A stretch of 64,000 nucleotides of DNA from NCBI GenBank assembly GCA_003485765.1, contig DNHS01000011.1, positions 30,275-94,274 on the forward strand. Reading direction: 5' to 3'. The notes beneath the pieces are model-generated. The model searched no databases, was not told where the DNA came from, and worked only from the letters and a program-made list of their open reading frames with translations. Source of the DNA: Candidatus Omnitrophota bacterium. GTDB taxonomy: Bacteria; Omnitrophota; Gorgyraeia; Gorgyraeales; Gorgyraeaceae. The position numbers and the translations under genes are program-made. The stretch's first letter is position 1. Each line of letters opens with the position of its first letter. Shown one piece after another: positions 48,024-58,197 of the stretch.

Positions 48024-51000
48024 ATGCCTCATGTCGTTGACCGAGGCATAAGCGTTCTTAGGGGCACGAGGAGAGACGTAAAAAGAGCGCTTGCGGCTAT
48101 GAAGATTTCAGGCAGCAGGAGTCATTTAAGTATACCTGATAAAGTCCGCTTTCAGATAAAAGATGAACTCCTTGCGGATTATGATGTGCGCGTCAGGGAT
48201 ACTTTAGAACAGTTGGAATCCTCAGCGAAGACATTAAAAGGGCAGCTGCTTGCTTTGGAGAGAGGCCTGCAAAGAGAAATTTCTCAATTGGGTAGAGGGG
48301 TAAACGCAAATATCCTTAAGCAACTGAATTATATGATTAAAGACTGTCGGAAAGACGATTTCAATACCACTACTACTGTAGCCGCGATAGAGGAGTTTCT
48401 TAGTTGGCTTGTAACCGGAAGTGGAGTTGTTGAATATGACTCTTGGCTAGACCAGCAAGTAGGGGCTATCGTAAAAACAGCACAGGAATATGAGAAGGCC
48501 TGTCAGGCCTATATCGCATATAGGGATGGGATTGTAAAATATTTAGATGAATTTTACGAGAAAGTTCCTTCTTTAACCAGCGTGAATAGCGCTATTAAGC
48601 TTCAAGATGAAATTCAGGCTCTTAAGGATGCGCTTGAAGATATCCAGAACCTCGCTGAAACAATAGAAGACGGTGCCTCTGTGATTACTCATGTTGCCTG
48701 TGTGGAGTTGGGAGAGGAATTTCTTTACGAGGTAAAGAATACAAGATTAGGAATGACTAAACTGAACTTGCAAGAGGCGGCGGAGGCGGTTGTTAACTAC
48801 GAAGAATTCTTAAGCGTAGTGAGGAAATTATTAGATATTCTTGAGGAACGTTATATAACTCGTTATGGAAGGAAGAGAAACAAAGTTACTCCAGAAGTCG
48901 CGGTGATGGCCGAAGCTTCTTCTCTTGCTGAGGCGCGAATAGCGCAACAACTGGGGTTATGGAGCAGCAAAGAGGAGGAGTTTGTGCGGGCTGCAGCTTT
49001 AATCGCAGAAATACCTGAGCCGATCGAAGAGAATGAAGATACTCACCTTCCCTCTTTTTCCTCCGCCCTCTCGTGGCCAGCATGGAGATGGGGATTGGTA
49101 GCAAGTGGTATAGCGACAGTAGCCGCCCTATTCTTATTAGGCCATCCAATAACTATAGCAGGAGTTGCAGCTATAGCATTGGCAATATTAATAATAAACG
49201 GAAGATACCTTATCCGTTATAAGGATATCGGCTACAAGACATCGTTACATGAAATGTTCCATGCCAAAAAGGCTGAGGAATTAGGAGTTAAAACAGAGGT
49301 TAAATATGGCGATGAATCAGGCCCAGTGTATGTTGAAGTAAAAACAGACGACCCGATAAAAAAGCGCTCTATAGATACTGCAGGTGTACTGGGAAGCTTA
49401 ATAGAAGCAGGCATATTCTTGTCAATATTTATCCTTGCAAGATGGTTTAGTTCATCATTAGGTATAGACCTGCCGGATTTTGTAACCTATCTCAGCGTAG
49501 CAGGGATCTTATCTAGCCTTATCCATGCCTTAGTTAGCCATCCTGAAGCAGTATTTGTATCAGTTAAAAAATGGTATCTGTCCCTATCCGCTCCTAGAAT
49601 GCAATTAGAAGACGGAGCCAATATTGTAGTGATTGGAGGCGGGCCTGCAGGCTCATTTTTTGCAATAAACCTACTCAGAAAAGCAAAAAAAATAAACAAG
49701 AAAGTAACAGTTACTATCATAGAGAAGAAAAAAGAAATTAACTTAGGCGCGCCTAAGAATTCAAGCGCGCACAGAGAAGGATGTAATTTTTGCGCAGGTG
49801 CATTATCTCCGAAAATGTGCGAAATTCTGGATAATTTAGGCATTGTTCTCCCGGATGATGTTATACAAGGGAGAGTTAGCCAGATAACAGTGGATATGGA
49901 ATGGAAGATGCTGCATTTTCTTGTTCCGCTAGGAAGAAAAATTATATCTGTTTTTAGAGGAGCCAGGCCTGAAGCTAGGGAACTTAAGGATGCTAACTTT
50001 GATTCGTTTATGTTAGAAGAGGCGATTAAAGAAGGAGCAGAGGTTATTACGGGAGAAGTACAGGATATTAAATATTCGGAGACAGGTAAGCCATTAATTA
50101 CCTGCAAGGGCGCAGAAAAAGATGTTGAGGCAGATTTTGTCGTATTTGCAGGAGGCGTTAACTTAATTCCAGGCCAGCAAACCAAAGATAATAAAATTTT
50201 TGGGGCTTTTAAGAAAATATTGCCAGGATTTAGGCCTCCATCTATTCGAAAGGCATTGATATTTGAATTAAAGGCTGGAAATGAATTTCGCGGCGAAAAA
50301 GATGAAATACATTATATCTTGTACGGCTCAAACGATTTAAAATTAGAGTTTGTTTCTATAATTCCAAAAGGTGATTTTATTACAATTGTATTGATAGGGC
50401 CTACAATTGATTCCAGCGTCCCCAGAGATAACCCTGGCATAATAAAAAAGTTTTTAGCATTACCCCATATAAAACAATTATTACCAAATGCTGAGCTTAA
50501 ATCTGTCTGTATATGTAATCCTAGTATGATAACCGGGAGCGCAGAGAATCCTTTAGGAGACAGGATAGCTCTGGTAGGAGACGCGGTTATTTCAAGGCTT
50601 TATAAGGATGGTATCTGGACTGCGTATTTAACAGCCAGTGTTCTATCTGATACTATTTTAGATATTGGAATAGATAGTAACAGTTTAAGGGAAGGGCATG
50701 GGAAAGCCATTAGACAGCTTAAGATAGATAATTGGTTTGGCCATATTATATTTATGTTAAATAAATTTATGTTTAGCCATTCTATATTGAGCAGAATAAT
50801 ATATCAGGCAGTTTTAACAGAAAGGAAGTCTAAGACTAAAGGGGCAAGAAGATTAGAAGATATATTCTGGAAGATAATAAGCGGTGATGATATGTATAGG
50901 AATATTTTTATTTCTATGTTTCATCCTATTGCTATATGGTCGCTCGTTATAGGGGGAGCGCTGGTAACTATAAGGAATATATTAACAGAATCAATTTTTG

Positions 51001-51632
51001 GATTAAGCTGGAGAGATATTGGCAGATACCCTGTTGGAATTTATAAAGAGGAGATTGCAGTTAAAAGAAAAGAGTTTATAGATAAGCTTGGCGGTAATTT
51101 AAGCACAGAACTGCAGAGAAATCTTGATGTTGAAAGAAGTTACTCTATAAAAATAAGAGCGGATAAACAAAGAGTAGTAGAAGAGTTAGGAAAATTTGGA
51201 GAAGAAGATAGGGAATATTTTAGGCCAAAGTGGATAAAAGTAAAGAGGACCGAAAGAGGCCGTAATGAACTTGGCAGTGTAATTCGGTACAATATCCTAA
51301 ATATTTTATTTTATGATATAGTTTTAGAAAGTTTTGTAGATGGACGTTTTCTAGTTTATAGGATTCGGGATAGTTTTGCTAAAGGCGGGGTATTAATATT
51401 TGATATAAATGATAATGGAAAAAAAGATTGTATTTTATCTGTATATGTGGCGTTTAATTTTGACAGAGGGAATTTATTAAAAAAGATATTTTGGTTCATT
51501 TTTAAGCCGGCATTTCCTGCCTTTATGCATGATGTGATATGGAATCACTCACTCTGCCAGATTAAAGATGTTATTGAAAAAGGCAGTATTGATCAAGTGA
51601 GCACAAGGCCGATAGTTAATACTGCGTTATAG
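48024..51632 (+). CDS. Metalloprotease-like / FAD reductase fusion membrane protein
   Basis: This 1,202-residue protein is in the same frame as the giant gene and starts 12 nt after its stop, so it may be the detached C-terminus of one product. GGTGGA lies 3 nt before the ATG, giving tight but possible initiation. Residues 1-340 are helical and coiled. Two membrane helices (about 352-395) precede LHEMFHAKK (H409-E410-x-x-H413), a zinc-peptidase-like site. More helices lead to a geranylgeranyl-reductase-like FAD domain (GGGPAG at 538-543, FVVFAGGVNL near 710, GDRIALVGDAV near 845). The last 200 residues form a beta-rich domain, perhaps SRPBCC-like. Function unknown. Confidence 0.82.
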   Translation: MPHVVDRGISVLRGTRRDVKRALAAMKISGSRSHLSIPDKVRFQIKDELLADYDVRVRDTLEQLESSAKTLKGQLLALERGLQREISQLGRGVNANILKQLNYMIKDCRKDDFNTTTTVAAIEEFLSWLVTGSGVVEYDSWLDQQVGAIVKTAQEYEKACQAYIAYRDGIVKYLDEFYEKVPSLTSVNSAIKLQDEIQALKDALEDIQNLAETIEDGASVITHVACVELGEEFLYEVKNTRLGMTKLNLQEAAEAVVNYEEFLSVVRKLLDILEERYITRYGRKRNKVTPEVAVMAEASSLAEARIAQQLGLWSSKEEEFVRAAALIAEIPEPIEENEDTHLPSFSSALSWPAWRWGLVASGIATVAALFLLGHPITIAGVAAIALAILIINGRYLIRYKDIGYKTSLHEMFHAKKAEELGVKTEVKYGDESGPVYVEVKTDDPIKKRSIDTAGVLGSLIEAGIFLSIFILARWFSSSLGIDLPDFVTYLSVAGILSSLIHALVSHPEAVFVSVKKWYLSLSAPRMQLEDGANIVVIGGGPAGSFFAINLLRKAKKINKKVTVTIIEKKKEINLGAPKNSSAHREGCNFCAGALSPKMCEILDNLGIVLPDDVIQGRVSQITVDMEWKMLHFLVPLGRKIISVFRGARPEARELKDANFDSFMLEEAIKEGAEVITGEVQDIKYSETGKPLITCKGAEKDVEADFVVFAGGVNLIPGQQTKDNKIFGAFKKILPGFRPPSIRKALIFELKAGNEFRGEKDEIHYILYGSNDLKLEFVSIIPKGDFITIVLIGPTIDSSVPRDNPGIIKKFLALPHIKQLLPNAELKSVCICNPSMITGSAENPLGDRIALVGDAVISRLYKDGIWTAYLTASVLSDTILDIGIDSNSLREGHGKAIRQLKIDNWFGHIIFMLNKFMFSHSILSRIIYQAVLTERKSKTKGARRLEDIFWKIISGDDMYRNIFISMFHPIAIWSLVIGGALVTIRNILTESIFGLSWRDIGRYPVGIYKEEIAVKRKEFIDKLGGNLSTELQRNLDVERSYSIKIRADKQRVVEELGKFGEEDREYFRPKWIKVKRTERGRNELGSVIRYNILNILFYDIVLESFVDGRFLVYRIRDSFAKGGVLIFDINDNGKKDCILSVYVAFNFDRGNLLKKIFWFIFKPAFPAFMHDVIWNHSLCQIKDVIEKGSIDQVSTRPIVNTAL

Positions 51633-51671
51633 ATCAATTCTAATATAAAGCATATTCCCCAAAAAAATTAC

Positions 51672-51705
51672 TTGACAAATAGCACTCTAAGTGTTAGAGT
51701 GCTAA
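51672..51705 (+). promoter_or_regulatory. CIRCE operator and promoter of hrcA-grpE-dnaK-dnaJ
   Basis: AGCACTC-N9-GAGTGCT with flanking bases (51679-51705) matches the CIRCE element, with one mismatch in the left arm. TTGACA (51672-51677) is the -35 box and TAGAGT at 17 nt (51695-51700) the likely -10, so the operator covers the promoter. HrcA binds CIRCE, so this operon should be repressed by its own first product and induced by heat. Confidence 0.93.
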
Positions 51706-51724
51706 TCAGTTCAAGGAGTGACAT

Positions 51725-52765
51725 ATGAAGAAAGTTGATACTGAGTCAAGACAAAAAAGCATATTTAATGCAATAGTTGAATCCTATGTGGATAGCGCTA
51801 CGCCTGTAGGCTCCAGGGCTATTGCTCAGAGGTTCAGGAATACCATAAGCCCTGCTACAATCAGGAATGTCATGGCAGACCTGGAAGAAAAAGGACTTAT
51901 TATGCATCCGCACACTTCTGCAGGCAGGGTCCCTACTGATAAAGGCTATAGGTTCTATGTAGATTCTTTACTTGAACCCAAACATCTTACAAAGGAAGAA
52001 GAGTCCATAATAAATAAATTAATACGCCAGTCTACTGGCGACATTGAACATGTAATGCAAAATATCTCCAAGGCCATAAGCCTTGCAACGAACGTTGCCG
52101 GCATAGTGCTTATGCCTAGGCTGAAAAGAAGCATCTTTAAGCATATAGAACTTTTTAATATGGATAATTCCAAGATCATGGCTGTTATTGTCACGACTTC
52201 AGGTTTTGTAAAAAATTCAATAATGGATTTTGAAGAGCATCTCACCGGGCAGGAACTTACGCGCATAACAGAATTCTTGAACAGCGAACTGGAAGGCGTA
52301 TCTCTGGGAGAGATAAAATCATACCTGACCCGCAAACTCCTGGAAGAAAGAGATTCGTTCTACATATTTTTAAAGAGGGCAGCTGATATTTTGTCTGTCT
52401 CGAGTTTATTCAGGGCGGATGATCACTTGTATTTTGACGGCGCAGCATGTATAATGTCGCATCCGGAATTCACGGATATTCGCAAGGCGAGATTATTTTT
52501 AATGGCGTGCGAAGATAAAAAAGAGCTGTTGAGTCTTTTAAATGAAGACATGGAGCATGAAGGTATAAATATCCATATAGGAAAAGAAAATATCTATAAC
52601 GATATACAGGATTACTCAATAGTCACTTGTAATTATAATATCAATGGCGTTACAGTGGGCGCAATAGCTGCGATGGGGCCTACCAGGATGGAATATGGCA
52701 AGGTCATCTCTGTTTTAAAGCACATTTCGGCCGAACTAGGAAAGGCATTGGAAAATCTTGGCTGA
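51725..52765 (+). CDS. hrcA: Heat-inducible transcription repressor HrcA
   Basis: The 346-residue repressor begins with a winged helix (residues 1-75). Its conserved motifs are [26 protein letters not shown] and [17 protein letters not shown]. The GAF-like dimerisation part and the inserted domain follow. AAGGAGTG supplies a good ribosome site. It is first in the CIRCE-controlled operon and overlaps grpE by 8 bp. Confidence 0.97.
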   Translation: MKKVDTESRQKSIFNAIVESYVDSATPVGSRAIAQRFRNTISPATIRNVMADLEEKGLIMHPHTSAGRVPTDKGYRFYVDSLLEPKHLTKEEESIINKLIRQSTGDIEHVMQNISKAISLATNVAGIVLMPRLKRSIFKHIELFNMDNSKIMAVIVTTSGFVKNSIMDFEEHLTGQELTRITEFLNSELEGVSLGEIKSYLTRKLLEERDSFYIFLKRAADILSVSSLFRADDHLYFDGAACIMSHPEFTDIRKARLFLMACEDKKELLSLLNEDMEHEGINIHIGKENIYNDIQDYSIVTCNYNINGVTVGAIAAMGPTRMEYGKVISVLKHISAELGKALENLG

Positions 52766-53312
52766 GCATAATCACGATAACGAACCCGGCCGCGAGCAGG
52801 AACCAAAATACGCGAAGAAAAATAAAATCCTTCTGACTGCGGAAGAATTCCAGGCCCTGGAAGATAAGGCCGGGAAGTCAGATGAATATTATGACAGGCT
52901 TTTGAGGCTGCAGGCGGATTTTGACAATTATAAAAAGCGGCTCGAAAAAGAGAAGATAGAATTCATAAAATTCGCCAACGAAGAAATTATCGCGGAAATC
53001 TTAAAGATATTGGATGATTTTGAGCGGGCAGTTGAGGCAGGCAAGATAAAGCATGATTTTGACATCCTATATAAAGGTATAGAGATGATCCATAAAGACT
53101 TGAGTGATTTTTTGAAAGAAGAGGGCATTAAAGAAATAGAAGCCAAAGGGAAACCATTTAATCCTCATGAACACGAGGCAATGATGCAGGAAGAGACAGA
53201 CGCTCATCCTGAGGATTATGTAATAGAAGAATTGCAAAAAGGATATACCTTTAACGGCCGTGTCATAAGGCCGTCTAAGGTAAAAGTGGCAAAAAAGCCA
53301 TCTAAAAAATAG
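52758..53312 (+). CDS. grpE: Nucleotide exchange factor GrpE
   Basis: The 184-residue cochaperone releases ADP from DnaK. It has a charged disordered N-terminus and a long helix containing [22 protein letters not shown]. The conserved head region ([55 protein letters not shown]) completes it. The start is a TTG inside the end of hrcA, so translation is coupled. Gene order hrcA-grpE-dnaK-dnaJ is the classic one. Confidence 0.97.
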   Translation: MAEHNHDNEPGREQEPKYAKKNKILLTAEEFQALEDKAGKSDEYYDRLLRLQADFDNYKKRLEKEKIEFIKFANEEIIAEILKILDDFERAVEAGKIKHDFDILYKGIEMIHKDLSDFLKEEGIKEIEAKGKPFNPHEHEAMMQEETDAHPEDYVIEELQKGYTFNGRVIRPSKVKVAKKPSKK

Positions 53313-53322
53313 GAGGTGTGTT

Positions 53323-55215
53323 ATGGCAAAAGTTATAGGAATAGATTTAGGGACATCTAACTCAGCAGCATCGGTAATGGAAGGTACAAGACCTGTTATA
53401 ATCCCGAGCGCGGAAGGAGCGGGAGTGGCCAGCGGAAAAGCATTTCCGTCTTATGTGGCATTTACCAAAGACGGCCAGAAGCTTGTAGGCGAGCCTGCCA
53501 GGCGCCAGGCAGCTATAAACGCCGAAGGCACTGTTCAGGCAGCCAAGCGCAAGATGGGCACGGACTTCAAGTTTAAGATCTTCGGCAAGGAATATACCCC
53601 TCAGCAGATCTCTGCTTTTATCCTGCAGAAAATAAAACAGGACGCAGAGGCATATCTGGGCGAGAAGGTAGAGGGTGTGGTCATTACCTGTCCTGCGTAT
53701 TTTGACGATAATCAGCGTCAGGCTACCAAGGATGCTGGCGAGATAGCGGGCTTAAAGGTCCTGCGTATTATAAATGAACCCACAGCTGCCTGTCTGGCCT
53801 ATGGTCTGGACAAGGCTCAAAAATCGCAGAAGATTATGGTATTCGATCTCGGCGGCGGGACATTGGACGTTACTATAATGGAAATGGACCAGGGCGTATT
53901 TCACGTGCAGGCAACTTCCGGAGATACACAGTTGGGCGGCACTGACATGGATAAAGTCCTGCTGGAATACCTGGCAGGGCAATTCAAGCGCGAAACAGGC
54001 ATTGACCTTATGAATGATAAGATGGCAGTGCAGCGCTTGCGCGAAGCCGCGGAAAAGGCCAAGATAGAATTATCTTCCACAGTCTCTACGGATATAAATC
54101 TTCCTTTTATTACAGCGGATGCTTCAGGCCCGAAACATATGACTATGACTTTATCCAGGGCAAAGCTTGAAGACCTTATAAAGACTATTGTCGACAGGTG
54201 CAAACACCCTGTTGACCAGGCAGTAAAGGATTCCAATCTTTCCACTAAAGATATTGACAGGATCATTATGGTGGGCGGTCCGACCAGGATGCCTATTGTC
54301 CAGAAATTCTTAGAGGATTATGTCGGCAAAAAAATTGAACGCGGCGTAGACCCTATGGAATGCGTTGCGCTCGGAGCAGCTATCCAGGCCGCGATTATCA
54401 CCGGCGACATGAAAGATGTACTGCTTCTTGACGTTACCCCGCTTTCTTTAGGCATAGAAACGCTGGGAGGAGTAAGCACAATATTAATAGAAAGAAATAC
54501 CTCTATTCCCACGCAGAAAAGCCAGGTTTTCTCAACTGCCGCGGATAACCAGACAGCGGTTACCATACGAGTTTTGCAGGGCGAGCGCCAGATGGCAGGC
54601 GACAATGTAGAGCTGGGAAGATTTGATCTAGTAGGCATTCCTGCTGCGACGCGAGGCATACCTCAGATTGAAGTAAAATTTGATATTGATCGCGATGGAA
54701 TTGTGCATGTTTCGGCCAAAGATTTAGGCACAGGCAAAGAGCAGACTATTAAAATCACTGCCCCTACCAAATTGTCAAAGCAAGAGATAGACAAGATGGT
54801 AAAACAGGCCGAGGAATTTGCCGACCAGGATAAAAAGAAGAGAGAGGAAATAGAGATAAAGAATCAGGCAGATACTCTTGCGTATTCTGTTGAAAGGTCT
54901 TTGAAGGATTTCGGCGACAAAGTCAGCCAGGACGATAGGCTCAACATAGAAAGAAAGCTTACTGACCTTAAAGAAGCTTTAAAAGGCACAGACGCTGAAA
55001 AGATTAAAAAGTCAATGGAAGAGCTTAGCCAGGCCGCGCATAAATTGGCCGAAGAGGTCTATAAGCAAGCTCAGGCGAAACAGGCTAAACCTGGCCAGCC
55101 AGGAGCAGGAGATACAGGAGCTGGCGGGCAAGGGCCTTCTGAAGCATCTAGCGGCGAAGAGCCTAAGAAAAAAGACGGCGAAGACGTTATTGATGCGGAA
55201 TTTAAAGAGAAATAA
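53323..55215 (+). CDS. dnaK: Chaperone DnaK (Hsp70)
   Basis: The 630-residue Hsp70 has the ATPase domain with [11 protein letters not shown] (Ser in place of the usual second Thr), the connecting motif [12 protein letters not shown], the phosphate-2 motif [14 protein letters not shown] and the adenosine motif [11 protein letters not shown]. The interdomain linker [14 protein letters not shown] and the substrate domain follow. The C-terminal tail is Gly/Gln/Glu-rich. AGGAGGTG gives a near-perfect ribosome site. Confidence 0.98.
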   Translation: MAKVIGIDLGTSNSAASVMEGTRPVIIPSAEGAGVASGKAFPSYVAFTKDGQKLVGEPARRQAAINAEGTVQAAKRKMGTDFKFKIFGKEYTPQQISAFILQKIKQDAEAYLGEKVEGVVITCPAYFDDNQRQATKDAGEIAGLKVLRIINEPTAACLAYGLDKAQKSQKIMVFDLGGGTLDVTIMEMDQGVFHVQATSGDTQLGGTDMDKVLLEYLAGQFKRETGIDLMNDKMAVQRLREAAEKAKIELSSTVSTDINLPFITADASGPKHMTMTLSRAKLEDLIKTIVDRCKHPVDQAVKDSNLSTKDIDRIIMVGGPTRMPIVQKFLEDYVGKKIERGVDPMECVALGAAIQAAIITGDMKDVLLLDVTPLSLGIETLGGVSTILIERNTSIPTQKSQVFSTAADNQTAVTIRVLQGERQMAGDNVELGRFDLVGIPAATRGIPQIEVKFDIDRDGIVHVSAKDLGTGKEQTIKITAPTKLSKQEIDKMVKQAEEFADQDKKKREEIEIKNQADTLAYSVERSLKDFGDKVSQDDRLNIERKLTDLKEALKGTDAEKIKKSMEELSQAAHKLAEEVYKQAQAKQAKPGQPGAGDTGAGGQGPSEASSGEEPKKKDGEDVIDAEFKEK

Positions 55216-56372
55216 TGACGACAAAGAGGGATTATTACGATATTTTAGGGGTTCAGAGAACTGCGAGCGTAGATGATATAAAAAAGGCGTATAGAAATCT
55301 TGCGCTTAAATATCATCCTGACCGCGTTACCACTGATAAGAAAAAAGAAGCTGAAGAGAAATTCAAGGAAATATCAGAGTCTTACGCAGTTCTTTCTGAC
55401 TCTCAGAAAAGAAGCCAGTATGACCAGTTTGGCCACGCAGGCATTGATTCTAAATATTCGTCTGAGGATATATTTAGAAACGCTGATTTTTCAAGTATCT
55501 TTGAAGACATGGGCGTTGGCGGGGATATGTTTGAGGAGATCCTTGGAAGTTTTGGAATGTTCGGAGGCTCTGGCCATAGGCGAAGCCGCGGGTCTGGAAG
55601 AGGAAGAGATCTTGAATTTGAAGTGGAAATCTCTTTTGAAGAAGCAGCATTCGGGACTAAAAAAACTATAAATATCCCAAGGCATGAAACATGCGATGCT
55701 TGCAGCGGTTCCGGATCCAAACCAGGCACTAAAAAAACTAACTGCCCCACCTGTAACGGCAGGGGCCAGGTCTTATATTCAGCAGGCTTTATAAATGTTT
55801 CCCAGACTTGCCCTAAATGCAGAGGAGAAGGCTCTACTATAAAAAACCCATGTTCCAAGTGCGATGGAGCTGGTAAAGTCAGGGGCGCTCAAAAAATAGA
55901 GGTAACTATTCCTGCAGGCGTTGACACAGGTTCACGTTTACGCGTCCAGGGCGAAGGAGATTCTGGCTCAAGAGGCGGCCTTTCCGGAGACCTTTATATT
56001 TATATAAATGTAAAAGAGCACCCTGTATTTCAGAGGCACGGTTATGATATAATTTGCGAAGTGCCTATCAGTTTCCCTTTGGCCACTATTGGCGGAGAAG
56101 TTGAAGTCCCTACTCTTACAGGCAATGTAATGATGCGGATTCCTGAAGGCACTCAAAGTGAGAGGGTATTTCGTCTGGGCGGGAAAGGCGTAAAAAACCT
56201 GCGCGGTTACGGCACAGGCGATCAGCTTGTTAAAGTTATAGTGGAAACGCCCACCCACTTGACTTCAGAACAGAAAAAGTATTTAAGAGAATTTGAAAGA
56301 GTGTGTAATGGGAGCGTTAATCCAATGTCCGCGTCTTTTATGGATAAGGTAAAAAGGTTATTCAAGAAATAA
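55215..56372 (+). CDS. dnaJ: Chaperone DnaJ (Hsp40)
   Basis: The 385-residue type I Hsp40 has a J domain with YHPDR near residue 35 and a Gly/Phe/Ser region (residues about 100-140). Four zinc-binding CxxCxGxG repeats follow ([32 protein letters not shown], residues 158-222), then the C-terminal substrate domains. The ATG shares one base with the dnaK stop (TAATG), so the two are coupled. Confidence 0.98.
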   Translation: MTTKRDYYDILGVQRTASVDDIKKAYRNLALKYHPDRVTTDKKKEAEEKFKEISESYAVLSDSQKRSQYDQFGHAGIDSKYSSEDIFRNADFSSIFEDMGVGGDMFEEILGSFGMFGGSGHRRSRGSGRGRDLEFEVEISFEEAAFGTKKTINIPRHETCDACSGSGSKPGTKKTNCPTCNGRGQVLYSAGFINVSQTCPKCRGEGSTIKNPCSKCDGAGKVRGAQKIEVTIPAGVDTGSRLRVQGEGDSGSRGGLSGDLYIYINVKEHPVFQRHGYDIICEVPISFPLATIGGEVEVPTLTGNVMMRIPEGTQSERVFRLGGKGVKNLRGYGTGDQLVKVIVETPTHLTSEQKKYLREFERVCNGSVNPMSASFMDKVKRLFKK

Positions 56373-56385
56373 AGGAGTTTAAAAT

Positions 56386-56649
56386 ATGCCCACATACGAA
56401 TACGAATGCGCAAAATGCAAAAAGACTTTTGAGATATCTCAGAGCATGAAAGATAAGCCTTTAACCACTTGCCCTGATAAAAAATGTAAGGGCAAAGTAA
56501 AACGCCTTATAGGTTCTGGCGGCGGTTTTATATTCAAAGGCCCTGGTTTTTACGCTACTGATTACAGGAGCTCCAGCTATAAGGAAAAGGCGAAAAAGGA
56601 TAGCCCTTCCAGCCCATGCAATACATGTAAGGAAGGATGCAAGCATTGA
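56386..56649 (+). CDS. FmdB-type zinc ribbon protein
   Basis: The 87-residue protein begins MPTYEYECAKCKKTFE and continues CPDKKCKG and RLIGSGGGFIFKGPGFYATDY, the FmdB/CxxC_CxxC_SSSS family pattern. Four cysteines should bind zinc. Three extra Cys lie at the C-terminus (CNTCKEGC). It was first noted near formamidase genes but its role is unclear. AAGGAG lies 9 nt before the ATG. It may be co-transcribed with dnaJ. Confidence 0.92.
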   Translation: MPTYEYECAKCKKTFEISQSMKDKPLTTCPDKKCKGKVKRLIGSGGGFIFKGPGFYATDYRSSSYKEKAKKDSPSSPCNTCKEGCKH

Positions 56650-57011
56650 TTAAGAAATTCCTTAAATACTGGGCGCCTTTATACCTGTATGCGGGAATTA
56701 TATTTTACATTTCAAGCATCCCCAAACCTCTGCCTCAGATTTCCGTACCTTATTTTGACAAATTTTTGCATATAATCGAATATGTTGTTTTCGGCATTCT
56801 AGCTGCCAGAGCTTTTAAAAATTCTTCCCGGGATGTTCTCCGTAGAAATTTTAAAATACTGGCAATCCTGACAGCTGTAGCTTACGGAGCATCGGATGAA
56901 TTTCACCAGCTTTTTGTGTCTGCGAGGGCCGGCGATGTTTTTGATATAACAGCAGATGTTGTTGGCGGAACAATAGGAGCGCTATATTATGGCAGATATT
57001 ATCCCCTTTAA
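56646..57011 (+). CDS. VanZ-like membrane protein
   Basis: The 121-residue protein has three or four hydrophobic segments: YWAPLYLYAGIIFYIS, HIIEYVVFGILAARAF, ILAILTAVAYGASDEFHQLF and DVVGGTIGALYYG. DEFHQLFVSARAGDVFDITADVVGG is the VanZ family core. VanZ gives low-level teicoplanin resistance in enterococci; most relatives are uncharacterised. I chose the TTG at 56646, overlapping the previous stop, because GGAAGG lies at the right distance; the in-frame ATG at 56637 directly abuts that site. Confidence 0.85.
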   Translation: MIKKFLKYWAPLYLYAGIIFYISSIPKPLPQISVPYFDKFLHIIEYVVFGILAARAFKNSSRDVLRRNFKILAILTAVAYGASDEFHQLFVSARAGDVFDITADVVGGTIGALYYGRYYPL

Positions 57012-58197
57012 AGGCGCTCGTTATAACCCGGAGAAGATAAAAGATTTTTCAAAAGTAGTTGCCCCGCCTTATGACGTAATCTCCAAAGAGGAACAGTCAG
57101 AACTTTACAGAAGAAGTCAGTATAATATTGTTCGGATGCTTTTGGGAAAGGCAATGCCTGGCGATAATGATAAAGAAAATAAATATACCCGCGCAAAGAA
57201 TTATCTTAAAGCATGGCAGAAAAATGGAGTTTTGAAAAAAGATTCAGAGGTCAGCATATATATAAACCTGCAGGAATTCAAACTCGAAGGAAAGCAAAAA
57301 AGAAGAATCGGTTTTATCGCGCTTTTAAAGCTCGAAGAATTTGATACGAAAAAATCTTCCATATATCCTCATGAAAATACGCTGTCTGCTCCAAAAGAAG
57401 ACAGGGCTAAACTCATTCATGCTATTGAAGCAAATCTCGGACCTGTATTCGCGATATTCGAAGACCGCGACAGATCTATCTCCGATATTCTCAGGAAACA
57501 AATGTTGTCCAAACCATTAGTAAATATAGTGGATAGCCGCGGTATTAGAAATAAATTCTGGCAGGTCTGTGATAAAAAAATCATAGATGCGCTTTGCAGT
57601 TCCATAAAAAATAAAAAGATTTTCATCGCAGACGGCCACCATAGATACGAAGTGGGCCTTAGGTTCAGTAAATTCAAAAAAGACCCTAAATACGGCTACA
57701 TCCTAACCTATTTTACAGACCTTCTTGGCGACGGCCTTGTGGTATTGCCTTACCATAGATTAATAGGAGGCATGGATAAAGAAGAGCTTTCCAGCCTGGA
57801 AAAAGATTTAAGGAAAAAATTTATTACAAAAGCCCTTAAATCTAAAAAAGACCTTAAAGCCTTTCTTGGTAAAGCCAAGCCCAGCGAAGCCAGATTTGTA
57901 ATTTATAGCCAGAAGCATTTCACAGGCCTTATGTTTAAAGATAAGAAGGACATGGACGTTACTATTGCCAAAGATCTTATCATCGAGCCTCTAAAGAATT
58001 TTTTTATAGATTTTACAAAAGATTTGGATTATGCTATTAAGGAAGTAAACAAGGGTAAATTCAGTTTTGCTATTTTAGTTAACCCTGTCAAGATTACGGA
58101 AATCAAGGATGTTGCTTTCTTAGGCAGACGCATGCCGCAGAAATCAACATATTTTTATCCCAAGGTTCTTACAGGCCTTGTGATAAATGTATTTTAA
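56989..58197 (+). CDS. DUF1015 family protein
   Basis: The 402-residue cytosolic protein has the DUF1015 opening PFKGARYNPEKI, VVAPPYDVIS and NIVRM. The central IADGHHRYEVGLRF puts D215-G-H-H-R219 in a motif also used by ParB/Srx-fold enzymes such as free-serine kinases. The molecular function of the family is not settled. It overlaps the VanZ-like gene by 23 bp and precedes accD by a possible 11-bp overlap. Confidence 0.9.
   Translation: MADIIPFKGARYNPEKIKDFSKVVAPPYDVISKEEQSELYRRSQYNIVRMLLGKAMPGDNDKENKYTRAKNYLKAWQKNGVLKKDSEVSIYINLQEFKLEGKQKRRIGFIALLKLEEFDTKKSSIYPHENTLSAPKEDRAKLIHAIEANLGPVFAIFEDRDRSISDILRKQMLSKPLVNIVDSRGIRNKFWQVCDKKIIDALCSSIKNKKIFIADGHHRYEVGLRFSKFKKDPKYGYILTYFTDLLGDGLVVLPYHRLIGGMDKEELSSLEKDLRKKFITKALKSKKDLKAFLGKAKPSEARFVIYSQKHFTGLMFKDKKDMDVTIAKDLIIEPLKNFFIDFTKDLDYAIKEVNKGKFSFAILVNPVKITEIKDVAFLGRRMPQKSTYFYPKVLTGLVINVF

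Noticed and set aside
49487..50185. 232-codon minus-strand frame
   Set aside because: It lies opposite the FAD domain with its clear GGGPAG motif; no promoter or ribosome site.
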